A stretch of 64,000 bases of DNA, taken from assembly GCA_003344405.1 (NCBI GenBank), contig NOWV01000025.1, positions 248,001-312,000 of the forward strand, read 5' to 3'. Source of the DNA: Trichoplax sp. H2 (Eukaryota > Placozoa > Uniplacotomia > Trichoplacea). The position numbers and the translations under genes were made by a program. How positions within the stretch are numbered: position 1 is the first letter of the stretch; every line of letters begins with the position of its first letter. Shown in pieces: positions 34,740-48,842 of the stretch. Below the pieces are notes generated by a model. It was not told the DNA's origin and did not search any database. It saw only the letters and a list, made by a program, of their open reading frames with translations.

Positions 34740-35160
34740 CAGAGTGAGGTCTCCAATCTATCTAGAAAATTAAAATCCAATTTAGAGTCGGTGAAGCCAC
34801 AGTTTATATAGGTTTAGGTACATAATATTGGCTTAACTTAATCGGTCATATTGTCTTTTAAAAATGAACCAAGCTAATACTCTAAAGAGTCTCCATTTGT
34901 ACGGATTATAATCCTATTAAATTGACTATGCAAAATTAAATTGATCTAATTTTTTATCGTTAAAGACGTAACTTAATGGGATTTAGGTGCCTAAAATCGA
35001 TTTAACCAGAGCAGTCACTTAGTCTGTAAGAAATGAATTAAATTAAAGCTGTAAAGAATCTCCATTGGTACGGATTAAACGCAGTCTAATCATATCAAAA
35101 TTACTGCGCTAATATTAAATTAATCCATTCATAATCGCAGTTTAACAAACATAGGTTAGG
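34740..35160. repeat. Two-unit tandem repeat, period about 170 bp
   Basis: TTTAGGTACATAA at 34813 matches TTTAGGTGCCTAA at 34982. TCTCCATTTGTACGGATTA at 34890 matches TCTCCATTGGTACGGATTA at 35060. Spacing is constant at about 169-170. Confidence 0.75.
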
Positions 35161-35199
35161 CTATCCTACTAAGCTATTTCATGTAAACTTAGAAATTGT

Positions 35200-35560
35200 A
35201 CTTTCAACCTTAATATCATTCGAAGTGATAGATACAATCTGGTTTAACGTATTAGCAATGACTATTTTAGTCTATTTAATCCTAAATTGATGATTGCCAA
35301 CGTATCATCTCTTGAAGTCTAAAGCTACAATTAAGGAGACCGTAAACGTTAATGCAATCTAGATAGACTTATAGGCAATACTGCTTTAGTCTATTTAATC
35401 CTAAATTAACGATTACTAATGTATCAATTGTCAAGCTCTAAAGCCAAAATTAAGAAGACAGTAACATTAATACAGTCTAGTTAAACTAGTTGGCAATGAA
35501 TATTTTAGTATACATTATCTCAAATTAACGATTGCTAGTGTATAACATATATAACTATCA
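35200..35560. repeat. Three-unit tandem repeat, period 119 bp
   Basis: The anchor TTTAGTCTATTTAATCC occurs at 35266 and 35385, and as TTTAGTATACATTATC at 35504, exactly 119 apart. Each is followed by CTAAATTAACGATTGC(C/T)A and a CTAAAG block. It adjoins the 170-bp repeat but is unrelated in sequence. Confidence 0.85.
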
Positions 35561-36554
35561 AGCACTAAAGTCATAATTAAGGAGAACTTAAACATTACTG
35601 GCATAGAAGCATATATTGAAACTAATATGGAATTAATATACACATCACGAAAATCTACTTTGATAACAGATACAAATTCCATTAAGGAATGATTAAAAAA
35701 TGAGCGATAGCAGATTAAAATTGATAACAAATACGAATACATGAAAGGAGACAGTCGATTGAGGAATACTAACATTGCCAATAGATATAATGATCCATCA
35801 GCTAGGAATAAGTTCGCTATTACTCTAAATTCGTACCGTACTTAGTCAGAGCTTCCAATGGTAACATTGATCTTCGTATGGAATGTCTTTTGCTTCTGTA
35901 TATTAGATTAATGCGATGCTAAGTTTGTTAATAATTTGTTGTAAGTAGTTACTAATTCATGTTGATATACTTTCCATGCAATGCTCTTTGCCTTTATAGG
36001 CCACACTAGCGTCATGATAATCGAATACTAACTTAGCGTGATTAATAATTGATCAATATTTGTATTCCCTCAATACAATGTCCTATGCATTCATAGGACA
36101 GAGCGAGGATAATAGTAATCTAGAATCGAATTCGTAGCAAATAATAACTAACCCATGTTGACTATGCAAGATTCTCTCAATCGATAAATCAGTGCAAAGT
36201 AATGATAACTAACTAGTAATAATATTAATAGATCACATTAGATCTTCATTACATAGGATCGCGTCTGTATTTAAAAATCAGAATAAAATAATTACAGCTT
36301 ACTGTTTGTTTATGGAAAAAAAGTCATTTAATTATTGTTGATATATCTATATAAAAGATTTCCTGCATTTCTAGTCATGATAGTGATTAATAAGAAACTA
36401 GAATTCACGCTCGTTAAACTTTACGAACTGCATACACTTATAATTTTACTTTATAATTTGTCTAAGTTACTGAGTATATTATATGTATAGGACTGCCATA
36501 ACATGATATCTTTACATTATAAATTTATCAACAGTAATCGATTACCATGGATTC

Positions 36555-37200
36555 TTTTCCCAGGAAATATTTTCTGAATTGATAGATCATAGTTAAGTGA
36601 AGAATGGTCCATATTTCTTAGCGATTTTTTTAATTACTTATTTGCTTATTCAGTCTTAAATTGATAGGTCAGAACCTCGCAAGAACTTCTATCTCTTAGT
36701 GATTTTTCGAAATATCAATTGCTCTAATTGTTCGTTATTCATTCTTAAATTGATCAGTCAGAGTGACGCAAAAATTCATGAGTCTCGCAGTAATTTATAT
36801 TCCTTGGTGGTTTTTCAAAATATTTATTGCTCTAATGTTTACTAATTTATTCTTAAATTTGTATGCCAAAATCAGGCAAGAATCCATATTTTTTTGGTGA
36901 TTTTTTCAAATATAAATTGCCCAAATTTTTGCTTAACTTATTTCTAAGTTGATAGGTCAAAGAAACACAAGAATACATATCTTTTGTAATTTTCGAAATA
37001 TCAACTGCTCCAATGTTTGTATAATTCATTCTTCAATGAATCGATCAGTCCACGCAATAGCTCATGTCCCTTGGTGATTTTTCAAAAATATTAATTGCTC
37101 TAATACGGTACTTGCTGATTTATTCTTAGAGTTATAGGTCAGAGTAATGCAATATTTCGTTCTGGTGATGTTTTATGAAATATTAATTATTTTAATGCTG
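36555..37200. repeat. Six-unit diverged tandem repeat, about 87-108 bp
   Basis: The anchor CTTAAATTGATAGGTCAGA and variants occur at 36655, 36744, 36852, 36944, 37031 and 37124. Units share TTGGTGATTTTTCAAAATAT and ATTGCTCTAATGTTT blocks. Unit length varies by small indels. Confidence 0.85.
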
Positions 37201-38079
37201 GTTTTCTTTCCATAAATTATCCTCTGTACTCTTACTTACATATTTCAGTTTAACGTAATGAAAATTTATTGCTCACTAATCAATATGAATCATTGATTGA
37301 ATTCATATTATTATTAGACGGGGATGTCGTCTTATATATAAGAATAAACAAGACGATGTACGAAATGTAGCTTTAAAATTGTAGTAAAAATTTTATACTT
37401 TGAATTTGATATATAGATGATAATAGCTTTGTTTTGATCAGCTTGGCAATCATTGCAACATTATGATTAAATAGGTTTCCAATTATCATTTGCTTTTATA
37501 TTAGATGACAATGTTGTCAATGCTTAATCAATCAAGCTGGTTAATTAATCTCGTCTACCAGCTCAGCTTGGTATGCTTAAAATATCAGAGTATTTTAATA
37601 AAGACAACTGCTAATACAAGATAGTTAATAGTTTCAGATGACCAATAAATTCTGACCACTCCCTACGGATAGGCATTAATATATACACATACTATGACGT
37701 AGAGACAAGACTCTTGAAAGATTTTAACTTGATTATTGATAATTGGGCCTTTATTTGATAAATGATGAATTGTTAATGATTGATGATGAAAAGTGAAACG
37801 GAGTCTAGCATAAAAATATAGCTGATTGTATAAACATTTATAGCATTACAACGAATCTAGGATACTTGAAAAGCTTCGGCCTAGATTATTGTCTAAATGA
37901 AAGAATTAATACGCTGCTGTTATAACGCAATTCGTATGTCAACAAATTATAGCCATTAATACAAGTCTTAGCGGATATAAATATCTTTACACTGGTGTAT
38001 ATGTAGAATAAATTCAGATCGATTATGAGTGAATTTTGTGATAAGTAATTATTCAATTTGGTTAAAATATGGGCTGTAG

Positions 38080-39230
38080 TTCGCATAATTATTTTAAATT
38101 TGTAAAATCGATGTTTGTGAGTAGTTTAATTTTACCGGGGAACTTAAAAGGAGTATATTTTAGTGCAGGCTATATTTATAAGGGTCTGGTGTCTCTTATT
38201 GACTAATAATACGAGATGTAAAGTTAGTATTGGATTCATTAGAATATTGCAACACTAATCGTGAATATAGAATTCTTTCTATGTCATATTTGTGAGCGTG
38301 GAAAATATTTTCTTATTAATAATAAATGATATAATGCAATATCTGAAACACTCGATAATAAAATCTGAAATGAGGGTTCATATCATGAAACTCTTATACC
38401 TCGCATAAGTCGCGTCTGCAAGTGTCGAAAAATATTTTCTAATGAGTAATTAATAAATGTGAAATTGATATTATATTTCTTAAGATATCGCTTCATTAAT
38501 TTTATTTAGACGATCGTGATATCATGGAACTATTTCCTACGTGTTATATAGATGAAAGTACACGTAAAAAATATTTCTGTTATTGGTCATCAATATTAAT
38601 GATGTTGAGTCTGCTAGAATATTTCAACTAGAAAACAGGATCGCATTGCCTGCAATTCTTCTCCTGCTTATCGGTAATGTTTACATACTAAATCTTTTTT
38701 ATTATTAAATGCTTAAGAATTAATATCCAGTCTATTATAATAGCTTTACTAACCCATACGGATCGTCAGGTCGTAGAATTTTTTTTGCATATAGATAATC
38801 TTTATAGCATAAACATTTTTACTTTTAACAATAAATGATATAAGGATAGACATAAAGCTCCTAAATAATCATAGGTGGTCCAATTTAACAACATTATTAA
38901 AGGGTTTTATTTCTAGTTGTCGGATAGATACTGGTCCCCTAGCTCTTTGCTGGTAAACAATAGAGAATAGATATTGAGCGTAGTGGAATATTTTTGTCAT
39001 TGTCAAAATTGCCGACGATGTCATGGGATTTTTTACAGATGAAATCCTGTTTACAAGTACAGCAGATATTTTTAAATTAAATTATATGTTAGGCAGTATT
39101 GAATCCATTGACTTATCATAGCTAATCTAAATCGATCTGGACATTATGAAATTCTTTACTATTTGTAGGTTAATGTTTGCAAAATGTACGGTATGTTTTC
39201 GTATTAATAATAAATGATATACGATAGAAA
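38080..39230. repeat. Degenerate tandem repeat, about 126-138 bp
   Basis: AAAATATTTTCTTATTAAT near 38301 has related blocks at 38427 and 38565, and AATAATAAATGATAT returns near 38318, 38830 and 39205. Heavily eroded; borders approximate. Confidence 0.6.
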
Positions 39231-41060
39231 ACGGTCAAAAGAATTGGTATATACTAATAAATTAGATTAAGTAAGAAATATCTATTTCTACTTTATGGAT
39301 TGATTACTAATTATTCATCAATTTAAGATAGATAATTTCTGAATTTAAATTCGGTCTAATCAGATAAAGTCAATTTAATATTTAAAAAGTAGTTGATATT
39401 TGATAGTTGTTCTCAGAGCATAGATCAACAACCTCTTTTGATAAGTTAATTAAGTTGGAAAATAATGATACATAGCGTGCAAAATGATGAGATTTTACGT
39501 CAATTAAATTATTATTTGAGTCATTATATATTTAAAGATAGCTTTCATGTGCGTAATAATTATACTATCGTCCTTTGATATTGTAATAGAGCTGAAATAT
39601 ATAATTATTTGGAAAACTGAATTAGGCAATTTGATATAGATTGGATATGGTCTAAGTAGGTGCACAGCGTATTGGTATGCTTGTCTTTTAGTTAATACTC
39701 TACTAGTGTTTAAATAAAAAATTATCAGCCAAATAAATGGAATATAATTATTATTGAGTACGCGAATATAGCGATGAGAAATGATATTAAATATTGGTTA
39801 AAATGTCTATCAATGGAGCTTAAAAATCAGTCTTGTACAAGAACGGTAATATGATTGCAATATTTCCAATAGTTAAATAAGACGATAGTAGAAATTTGAT
39901 GTTACTCAAGGTGATTCAATTTAAAAGTCTCTGGATTGATGAATCACTTAATTGGATGAAAATAAATAAGTCTAGCTTCAGTAAGTTTATTATGAGGAAG
40001 TCATTTGCTAAAACTCAGATTTCCTTGTCATCTTAATTTGTCTATCGTCTATATTAGGTTATTATTTTCTTCTAGCGTAAAAATAAAATTTGATCACATG
40101 AATTACTTTATAACTATCATTTTGGGGAATTAATCTTCAATTTTAAAATTTATTTCTTAATTAAATCGATCTTTCCTTCTACTGCAGAGCGTTTTAATGC
40201 AGCAGTTACTATGGACGGGATTCATTTTTATCATCATGATGGAGTAGAACGTATATAATGTTGATATATTGTATTGATATCGTATAAATTTCGTCATTTT
40301 AGGGCTATTATGTCTGTTTTTATTCCTCTAACTCTTTAATCATGCCTATCTTATATATAATATATAACACATAAGTGAGTAACATATATGATGACGGACA
40401 CTGAAGATTGATGAAGTCTTTGATTTAATCTATTATAAGTGTAATACTTTGCTTAACCTTAATAAAACGTATATTATGACGATTAGACTTAACTAGGGCT
40501 GAAAGCTAAGAGAATTAAAGTCATCTACTGACATAGAGGGCATATCCTTGTATTCCAGCATAGCTGAAGACAGAGACAATTGTAATAATAGGATTTAGCT
40601 CACAGAGAAGATTGTTGATAAAAGATTACATATCATGGTGATCAACATTGAATACTGGTAAATTATAATTTATAGACTTAAATATACTTTTTGATTCTAT
40701 CTAGTAGTATTAATATACGTATTCCGTAAGCACTTTATTATCAATTATGGTGATTAACTTTGAATGTTATCATATTCAATAAGTTACAGTAGCCATATGA
40801 TAATGATAAAGAGTACTTAAGGATAAATTTTAATAAAAAACTGGTAATAAGTAATCCAATAATACAAAGGATAGATTCATTTTACGCTATCTAGGCCTTT
40901 TATGAATAATAGTAATAATATGACGTCAAAAACTTCATATGATCGACATTAAACGATAATTGTGTCGAGACAAATAGAAGCGCTTCAAAAATTTATTACA
41001 AACATCGTTGATATCAGACTTATTCTTATATTTAAAACATATTAATGATATTATTTTCAG
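39231..41060. other. AT-rich region without a supported gene
   Basis: No exon chain recognised. A GTAAGT donor at 39980 follows a short open stretch reading LWIDESLNWMKIN, but its phase does not match the exon-like ORF at 41061, so no gene was called. Confidence 0.4.
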
Positions 41061-41258
41061 TTCTTGAATAATGAGTATCTTGTACACTGTACTTGTAGAA
41101 TTGCTGCTGTTTACAAACTTGGTAAAGATGTCAATGTTAATCATGGTATGCCAATACAGTATTTCTTAGCTAGAGATTTTATGATCGCTGCTATTTTACA
41201 TAATCAATCAGTTGGTTATATTGAACAAAGAATTGTATGCTCAATTAGATGTCTTTAG
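41061..41258 (+). pseudogene. Isolated exon-like ORF of unknown identity
   Basis: A good 3' splice site (ATTATTTTCAG, ending at 41060) is followed directly by 65 open codons and a TAG stop at 41256. The peptide begins FLNNEYLVHCTCRIAAVYKL and contains GKDVNVNHGMPIQYFLARDF. It has balanced composition and looks like real protein, unlike the chance ORFs around it, which are Ile, Asn, Lys and Tyr rich. I do not recognise the family. No upstream exon with matching phase 0 was found, so it may be a last exon of an unresolved plus-strand gene, or a relic of a gene or mobile element. Confidence 0.4.
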
Positions 41259-42149
41259 TTTTTAGTAGTTAATATCGCAAAACATTAGATATAAGGCGGT
41301 TTTATTGAAATGATGATATACTGACAGAACTTTACTTGCAACTATGAGGCAGATTAAGTAACCTTTAGCTGAGATCATACTCCCACCTCCGTGTAACTGA
41401 TGCAATTTGTATTGTATGCGCATATTTCCTTCATAGAATTAACTCAGTCGACCTTATACAAGACCATCTAATTTTAATCCTCAGTGTCTTGCTCATTCAT
41501 AAATCTATCGGTGATAACTCTGCTAATTATTATAGCTGGTATGCTATTATGGATTTATTTTATCACAGGATTGCTTTGTACCAGTATTAGTAAAATTAAA
41601 AGATGCCTTGCGTTGAGTCATAGATTTTAATACCTTTTACCCCACGCTAGGTCTAAATTAATTACGAAATTTTGACGTTTAATTTACGCTATGATTCGTG
41701 TACAAAATTGATGGCATATGCATATCCGATTGTTGCAGTATGTCTTTACTGTTTTTCTAGCTATCCAATACCTAATGAATTTTTCTAATATCAGTTACGT
41801 AAGGTAATCACAATTATTGTTGAGTAAGTAAAGACATTTTTGATTCCTGACTAATTTCTATATTTAGATAACTATACTTTAGTACTCCTCAATAGGGATT
41901 ACCTAGATTGACTGATATGATGTCATCGGATATAATATTTTATAAATTGTTCTATATTTCTAATTATGTCATAAAAGTCATACCTGGCATATTTAACTTG
42001 GAGTTTACTCGTATCCAAGACTTACTTTAACGGACAACCTGTACAGCAAATTATATTTAACTACGTAAGCTAACGCAAAATGCATTTTGCGATGAATCTT
42101 GTCTGATCAAACGATTTTTTTGCTGTTGATATAGCGGCTTCTTAATAAC

Positions 42150-42600
42150 ATCCTCTATAATCTTTTCTTCCTCACTATTTGTTCATTGAGCCTTATATAA
42201 GTATAAATCGATTGTTTTGATTTAATTTCCATAAGAGTCGTTCGTGCCTTGGTACTCTTTCTATAAGTCATAGTTACTATAGTTAGCAAACGATTTGATG
42301 TTGTGCCTCTATTGGAATATATATTTATTTTTTCCGGGATATGATCTATAAGATAGAGCAATAAAAGCAACATACGGGTCTGATATAACTATGAATCGAC
42401 GATTGTGACTTTAATTAATTCCCATAGGAGTCGTGTCTTGATACTCTTTCTATGAGTCATAACTACTGTAGTTAGCGAACGATTTGGTGTTGCTCCTCTA
42501 TCATAGGTGTATGTGTATACTATATACAGAAATATATTCATTTTTCCCTGAAGAATGATGTATAAAACAGAGTAATAGAAAGCATAATATAAGTCTTTAG
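42150..42600. repeat. Two-copy tandem duplication, period about 193 bp
   Basis: CCATAAGAGTCGT at 42229 matches CCATAGGAGTCGT at 42422. Surrounding TACTCTTTCTATAAGTCATA and TAGTTAGC(A/G)AACGATTTG blocks are shared. The two minus-strand ORFs here resemble each other only because the DNA is duplicated. Confidence 0.85.
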
Positions 42601-44672
42601 TCATAATGTATATAAATTAGATATCGATACATAATCACTCTATTCTATAGTTTCATCAGTAGCGGTATTGTTTAATAGTTTATAGGCAGTCACTACTAAA
42701 GATGTATAGACTTTTAATCTTTAGTATTTTACTTCCTATCACCTGTCTTGTAGTTATTTTAAGCCTTTCAATATTTATGACCTATTCTAATATATAATAT
42801 TTCTTATAGATAGTTACCAGGATAATTATTAAAATTAAAAAAATCAAATTAGAAACTAGAAATTAAGCGTGGTAAATAAACTAAATCTGAAATGTTTATC
42901 AATATATTGGAATGGAGTATACGCCCAGATTGATTGACGATGGTGAATACATGTAGAGTAGACGCTTAGGTTAGTCGTTAACCTGCTTACAATTGTGGTT
43001 TCCTCTATTTAGTACTTCTAATAAAACATAATGTTATTATTGCTATAATATTGAAGAGAATATTAACATGGTTGATATAAATATCAAAATAGTAATTGCT
43101 AAATGGATTTTCGATCGTTGATATTGACTTAGTGTCACATGATTCTTTTACAGTTTTTTGCTGATGGTCTTATAATAATACGCCTCGATTTATTTTTGAA
43201 TATTAAAAATAGGAAAGCGTTAATTTCTACGATCACGTCTATCTTCTAATCAGACATATTCTATCACGATGACTTAGATTATTACTCCTAATTATATATA
43301 ATAGGAACATTGGGGTGCTGATAAAATTGATTAGCGTGATTGGTAAACGTTGTTTACATTCTGATATTGAGACCAATTTTACTCCGTCCCAGACTGAAAT
43401 TAATATTTGTCCTGGATGAGAGCCAACTTTCAATATAATTTATACGGATAGTATTCCTCTGTCATTTTGTTTAGCTAATACTTTTATAGCTACTGTAACC
43501 TTGTTAATTAGATTGTGTTATAAGCCTTTGTAAGTTGGAATGCATAGCGGGCAAATATCTATCAATGGTATATTAAAGGTCTTTGTTAATGGAAAGGGAG
43601 TATTTCCAAAGGCGATAGACTTGATCAATTTCTATCCGAAACTAATGCCGAATATTCATTTTTGACCTATAGATACTATATGGTATTGATAATTATTTTC
43701 TCTCCCTACTTTAGAACGAATGAGCTAAACTCTTAATAGCTTACAGTTAATGATGTCATGAAAAAATGAATTATTATTTTTATGGAATTTTAAATGGAAA
43801 TGATAATCATCATTGCTCAAAATCTCTAGAGAAACCTTTGAAAATTCTGTCAAGTTGCTATTAACATCCACGAACTCTTTGTAGTAACTCGACATATTCA
43901 GATCAGTATGCATGATATTTGCAAATTTTGTTAGCTTATGCCGCTAGCTTATATTAATTATTATCCCTGGTTATCTTGTAGTTATAGGAAATAAGAATTA
44001 ATTGTTTTATAACGAAAAATAGCTGTTTACAGCCATATAAATTAGTTTTATTTTAAAAATATACTCTAAAAGTATCATAAGGATGGAGTATAAATTGACT
44101 TATAAAGCCTGGATAGGATAGCAACCTTACTAATCATCACTATAAGATGTAGATGAATATTGACAATGTTAATGATATATGATTTAAGTTTCGATAACGT
44201 AACATTTATAATCTCGCTTTTGTTATATGTGATAATATATGATAAAATGGACTTACCTGATTCTGAGGCTTTGGATCTGAACTAGCGAAGTTTAGCTAAA
44301 CCTGACTGGATACTGTTATTTTTCTAAATCGTTCAGAATTGGAATGCATAGATCTTAAAAATAAATTCATATACGCATATGCTTCTATAATTTAAATTCA
44401 AATGATAATAATTAAGATAAACATCAAGGGTAATTTTTATACCCAGTATATACGTGTTGAACGAAAGTCAAAAATGTCTTGGATTAATTCAGTTACGATC
44501 AAATTGATCCTATGGCTTCAGAATTAAAAAGAAAGTCTAGCAATCATCTAAATAATTCAAATATTAGAATATAGCTTAGTAAATACGATGATCACTATTT
44601 TTTTATCTTAACGATCTTGAAAGGTGTATGGAAAGAAACATTAAAGGAGGTTTTAGCTTGGTTAATAGTTAA

Positions 44673-44893
44673 GTGATTATTATCTAATTATGACTTGAAT
44701 TAGAGGTAGATATTATAGTAAGATTGAGTATTTTAGGAATATTTTAGGCAATTACTTAGGAATACAGTATGCTTTATAAATGGTGATTATTATCTAATTA
44801 TGACTTGAGTTAGTAGGTACATATTGTAGTAAGATTGAGTATTTTAGGAGTATTTTAGGCGACTACTTAGGAATACAGCGTGGTTCATAAATG
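44673..44893. repeat. Two-copy tandem duplication, 110-111 bp, high identity
   Basis: GTGATTATTATCTAATTATG at 44673 repeats at 44783, and the copies stay nearly identical to CATAAATG/TATAAATG at the end. A recent duplication in non-coding DNA. Confidence 0.9.
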
Positions 44894-47800
44894 GTGGAGC
44901 AAATTACTCATTTGCCGTTTTAATATTAAAGCTCCGATATACCTATGGCTGTCGAGATAATAAGTAAAGATAGGAAAATTTTTTAAAGTAGATGAACAAA
45001 TTTAAAACTTATTGTGTTATTTCTTAATTACCTTCTCCGTCCAGCAATTTAATACATGCAAATATAGATCGTAAATGCTGGAGTCAATTAATTGCATATT
45101 ATAAGACTATATCATCTATATAGATATAACTATGAAGATGATAAATAATTATATAATAATTCTTAATTACGTTATTAGTCGAATAATACAAGATAGACTA
45201 GTTAACGTTAAATCAAATTTCTAACAGTAATTTAAGAATTTCTCTATATATAATTACTATAAATCATAGCAATGATTTACTCTTCCCGGTTGCAGCTCTA
45301 CCATAATAAATACTCTACGCAGTGGATATTATTGGGCATGAATGATTAATTTACAAGATAGCTAATTCTACATTGAGTTTTTTTGATAGTTTAATAGTTA
45401 CACCGTGATAGAAGGAAATTGTATTAAAATCGTCTTAGGATTAGATTGGAATACGCATTACCTGGTAGACTAGAAGGTTATAAGGTTGTAACCTAGCAAA
45501 ATGTTGATGATGATTAAGAGGTTTTGAAGTTTAAAGAAGAAAAAAATTTTGCAGAATGGAATTACTAAGTTAAAAGTAATTATGGAATCGGTTGAATAAT
45601 AGCTGACTAAATGGTTAATTTTCTCAAACATCTTCCACTTTTATGAACTAACTGATGGTAATTAATAGCAATCTAGAGTGAAAAACTGACAATGTCAACA
45701 CTAAGGTAAGCTATCAATCAAATTATTGATTTTATTATTTCGTATTCTTCCTATTTTTATTGTCTAATAATTGCAAATACGATCATTTATGAGTGTATAG
45801 TGGCGTATAAACATTAAAATTAGCTAGCACATTGATTTTTTTGCGTTTGCGTCAATCAATTTCGATTATTATTTGCCTTATTTCAACATCTAGATCTAAA
45901 ACACGTGCTGAGTGAATGTTATTGAGATCATAAAGTATACGCTATTTTTAACTGTAATACTGTTCAAAAGCTTACAATGGGGCTTTTTGCAAGTTTTAAA
46001 TTCTTATTCGATAAAAAGTGCGTGTACATTCTCTTAATTTGAGCGGATATAGAGCCAGTCCTGTACATTTAGCTGCATGAAGCTGTCCAATTGTTGTATA
46101 TGGCTATTCTGATAATAGCTCGATCTAGAGCATTTGTAATGCCGCTATCCAATAAAAATTAAGTCATGAAAACTGTTTTATGTTGGCCATATAGTTGACA
46201 TTAGATATTGTTTCGTTAATTTCCCATAATATTTCATATCAGGGATGTTTACTTTGTTGCCATAGGATGTAAACCATAAATGAAGCAATTAGTTTGCGTC
46301 TAATTACAGCCACACTATGCTATTCACGTATTATTATAGGCACGTCTTCATTTTATATGACGTGCTATAGCATTAAAATAGCTACTTTTCTCTAGTAATT
46401 TAGTATTAGTAAAGCAAACAGATTCGTTTTTAAGAAGTAGCTATGCTATAGCGTTGGTTACATTTGGATTAAGTTGCAGTAGGTAACTTATTAATCCTTG
46501 TTAATCCTTCAGCTGCATTTTTTCGTAGCTATAATTGTTGATAGCCGAGTATTGAACCACGGTTCAATTAGCTGATGAATAAGCTAATGATTCATTGCAT
46601 CTAAAGTATACTATAGCGCCTAAGTTACACTCTGTAGCTAGTAAGTAAAACTCAGTTGCGAGTGTTATAGTTTAGTAGTAAATTTTCTTTTATGCTTATT
46701 TATGGGTAATACTTTTAGATAAACTTTTTACTCTTGATAAATACGATTACGATAATATGGATTGATCCTAAAGCCATATGCTATATAATTCCTTTTATTA
46801 CTTTAGTAGTTATGCTTGTATCTATGCAATATTAAGTACGATATTCAAGATGGTTTACGTCTTTTCTTCAGTATAATTTACTTCTACAGCATATGGCTTT
46901 TGTATATTTATTATGATATGAAATAGACATTATGAACCCTTTTTATAGATGAGATATGGTAGGACTTAATTATGTTTAGACTAAAAGTAACATAAAATAA
47001 TCACGATAGTGTTTTATACAAGAATAACTAAAGAAATTAATGTACAAATTTGATCTAATGAAACAAGTGATTTTTGTTTCATGCTTGTAGATGTGTCCTT
47101 AACGATTCGAATAAGAAATTAGCAATAGCACAACGAATGATTTATGATCTATTTATTTGGTATAGCAGAATAGTTAATAGATATTATTTCATTACAGAAA
47201 ATATCATTCCTGGTGTTTTGCTATATCGATGATTAAAATAATTGATAATAATTTATACATTAATTAATTAATTCATTAAAGTATAACGAAATTCAAAACA
47301 TGGCTAACTTACTAAATTATTATTCTAAAGTTGAAGTTAGCAGTGCAACTGAAATTTGATCGTTATAAAATAAAAGAAAGTCATCGGAATGATTGAACTT
47401 TGTTAAAAAAAACTTGCATCGCCTGTGAATAAGAATTCTGGGATACAGAATTATGACAAATTATTAATAATATTAATGCTACGACCAAAAGAGTTCAATC
47501 ATGGACTGTTTACAAGATGATATAGGTTACAAGCCTGTGAATAGATAGGTGATATTCTTATAGACGCTAAATAATAACATTGTAGATATCGATGAAGAGA
47601 GACACATAATATCCTTTCTAGCATTTCTTATTCGAGCGGGGAAAAAAATGGTAAGTTAAAACTTGCGAATAATATATAATGGTAGCATATTGATTTTCAT
47701 AATATTCTTAATGTCAATTCTTGAAAAAGTATCTACAATCACTATATAAAAATAGTTAAGGAATTAATTATTATAACAAGTGAATGTGTAGTTTATAATC

Positions 47801-48231
47801 TCACGGTGGAATCGAAATTATTTTAGAGTATAGAATAGCTCATCTTAGGTACATATAGAATGCCTTATCAATTAATTTTTACTATCTTTAAAGGGGAAGT
47901 CAATAATTAATTCTATCTAATATCAAACTGTAAATAGTGTGTGCACTATTTTTTTACATCAAGAGTTATGAATTGATAGAAATAATAGATTTCGAAACAT
48001 TTTACTATTCAATTTCTATTAGTATCGGTAGCAAATTTATGATATTTCGTGTAAAAAACGTGTTATTAGTGAATAAGAGTGGGCTATATTAAACAAGAAT
48101 AGCTGATTTGTCATATAAAATGAAGTTACTGATTTATCGATAAAAATAAAAACGTGCCAAATTAAATTATATAGTGTCGCAAATTGTTATACATATTAGA
48201 GAGGAGTTATTGATAGTTTCATATGATTACA
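44894..48231. other. AT-rich region downstream of the Dixin gene
   Basis: No exon, RNA gene or strong array supported. The right end should contain the Dixin 3' UTR, but no outstanding poly(A) signal was picked. Confidence 0.5.
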
Positions 48232-48842
48232 TTAAACAGTGACTCCTTCTTCAATCCACGCCATTATATTTCCTTCCCAACCAGGTAAAATATCATCATC
48301 ATCGAACAACTACGGTCAGATACGTAGATATAGGTTAGCGTGGATATTTTTTGAATACCAATTTTTTGTAAAATCAACGACTTTAATTTACAGTTGAAAA
48401 TTATACCATTAAATTTACCTCTTTCTTGACAGTTCCAAATTCAGGATCTAGTTCTTTAAAGTAATAGTGATAGTAGCCGGTGAAATTTAAAATCTTTTTA
48501 AAATCTCCGAATGTGATTTGTCCAAGTCTACAGATAGTCAAAAATTGCTGTTAAAAAACGCTAATTGTAACATGAAACATAGCCTCAAGCTGTATAATTT
48601 CTATTCTCAACGTCGTAGCTTAACATTATTTTTATAAGATGAAGTAAAATATCGCCTAATGGTAGGATGGAACCAAAGATTAGCTATGCAGATCACCTTT
48701 TGTGGATCAGAAAAGTGGATGGCTTAGTTTCGCCTTCTAGATGATAAGATACTTTGGTCACTTTATCTGCTGTATTGGATTGTTCTGCCAGATAGTTATT
48801 AATGATTTCATCGGCTTTAGATTGGTAGGATCCTACTGTTTG
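48232..48842 (-). CDS. DIXDC1: Dixin DIX domain exons (C-terminus)
   Basis: Exons 48842-48697, 48527-48419 and 48309-48232. They read ...TKVSYHLEGETKPSTFLIHK, then LGQITFGDFKKILNFTGYYH and YYFKELDPEFGTVKKE, then LFDDDDILPGWEGNIMAWIE and EGVTV-stop. The segments FKxLDPEFGTVKxE and IPGWEGxIxAWxEE (here LPGWEGNIMAWIEE) are diagnostic of the Dixin DIX domain, which forms head-to-tail filaments. Phases: 0-2, 2-0, 0-stop. Donors GTGATC and GTAAAT. Confidence 0.93.

Noticed and set aside
42155-42604. Two similar minus-strand ORFs (72 and 71 codons)
   Set aside because: Their similarity comes from a 193-bp DNA duplication. Neither has a domain or conserved boundaries.
43239-43433. Minus-strand ORF reading KVGSHPGQILISVWDG
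   Set aside because: Looks slightly protein-like, but no splice sites, homologous family or partner exon could be identified.
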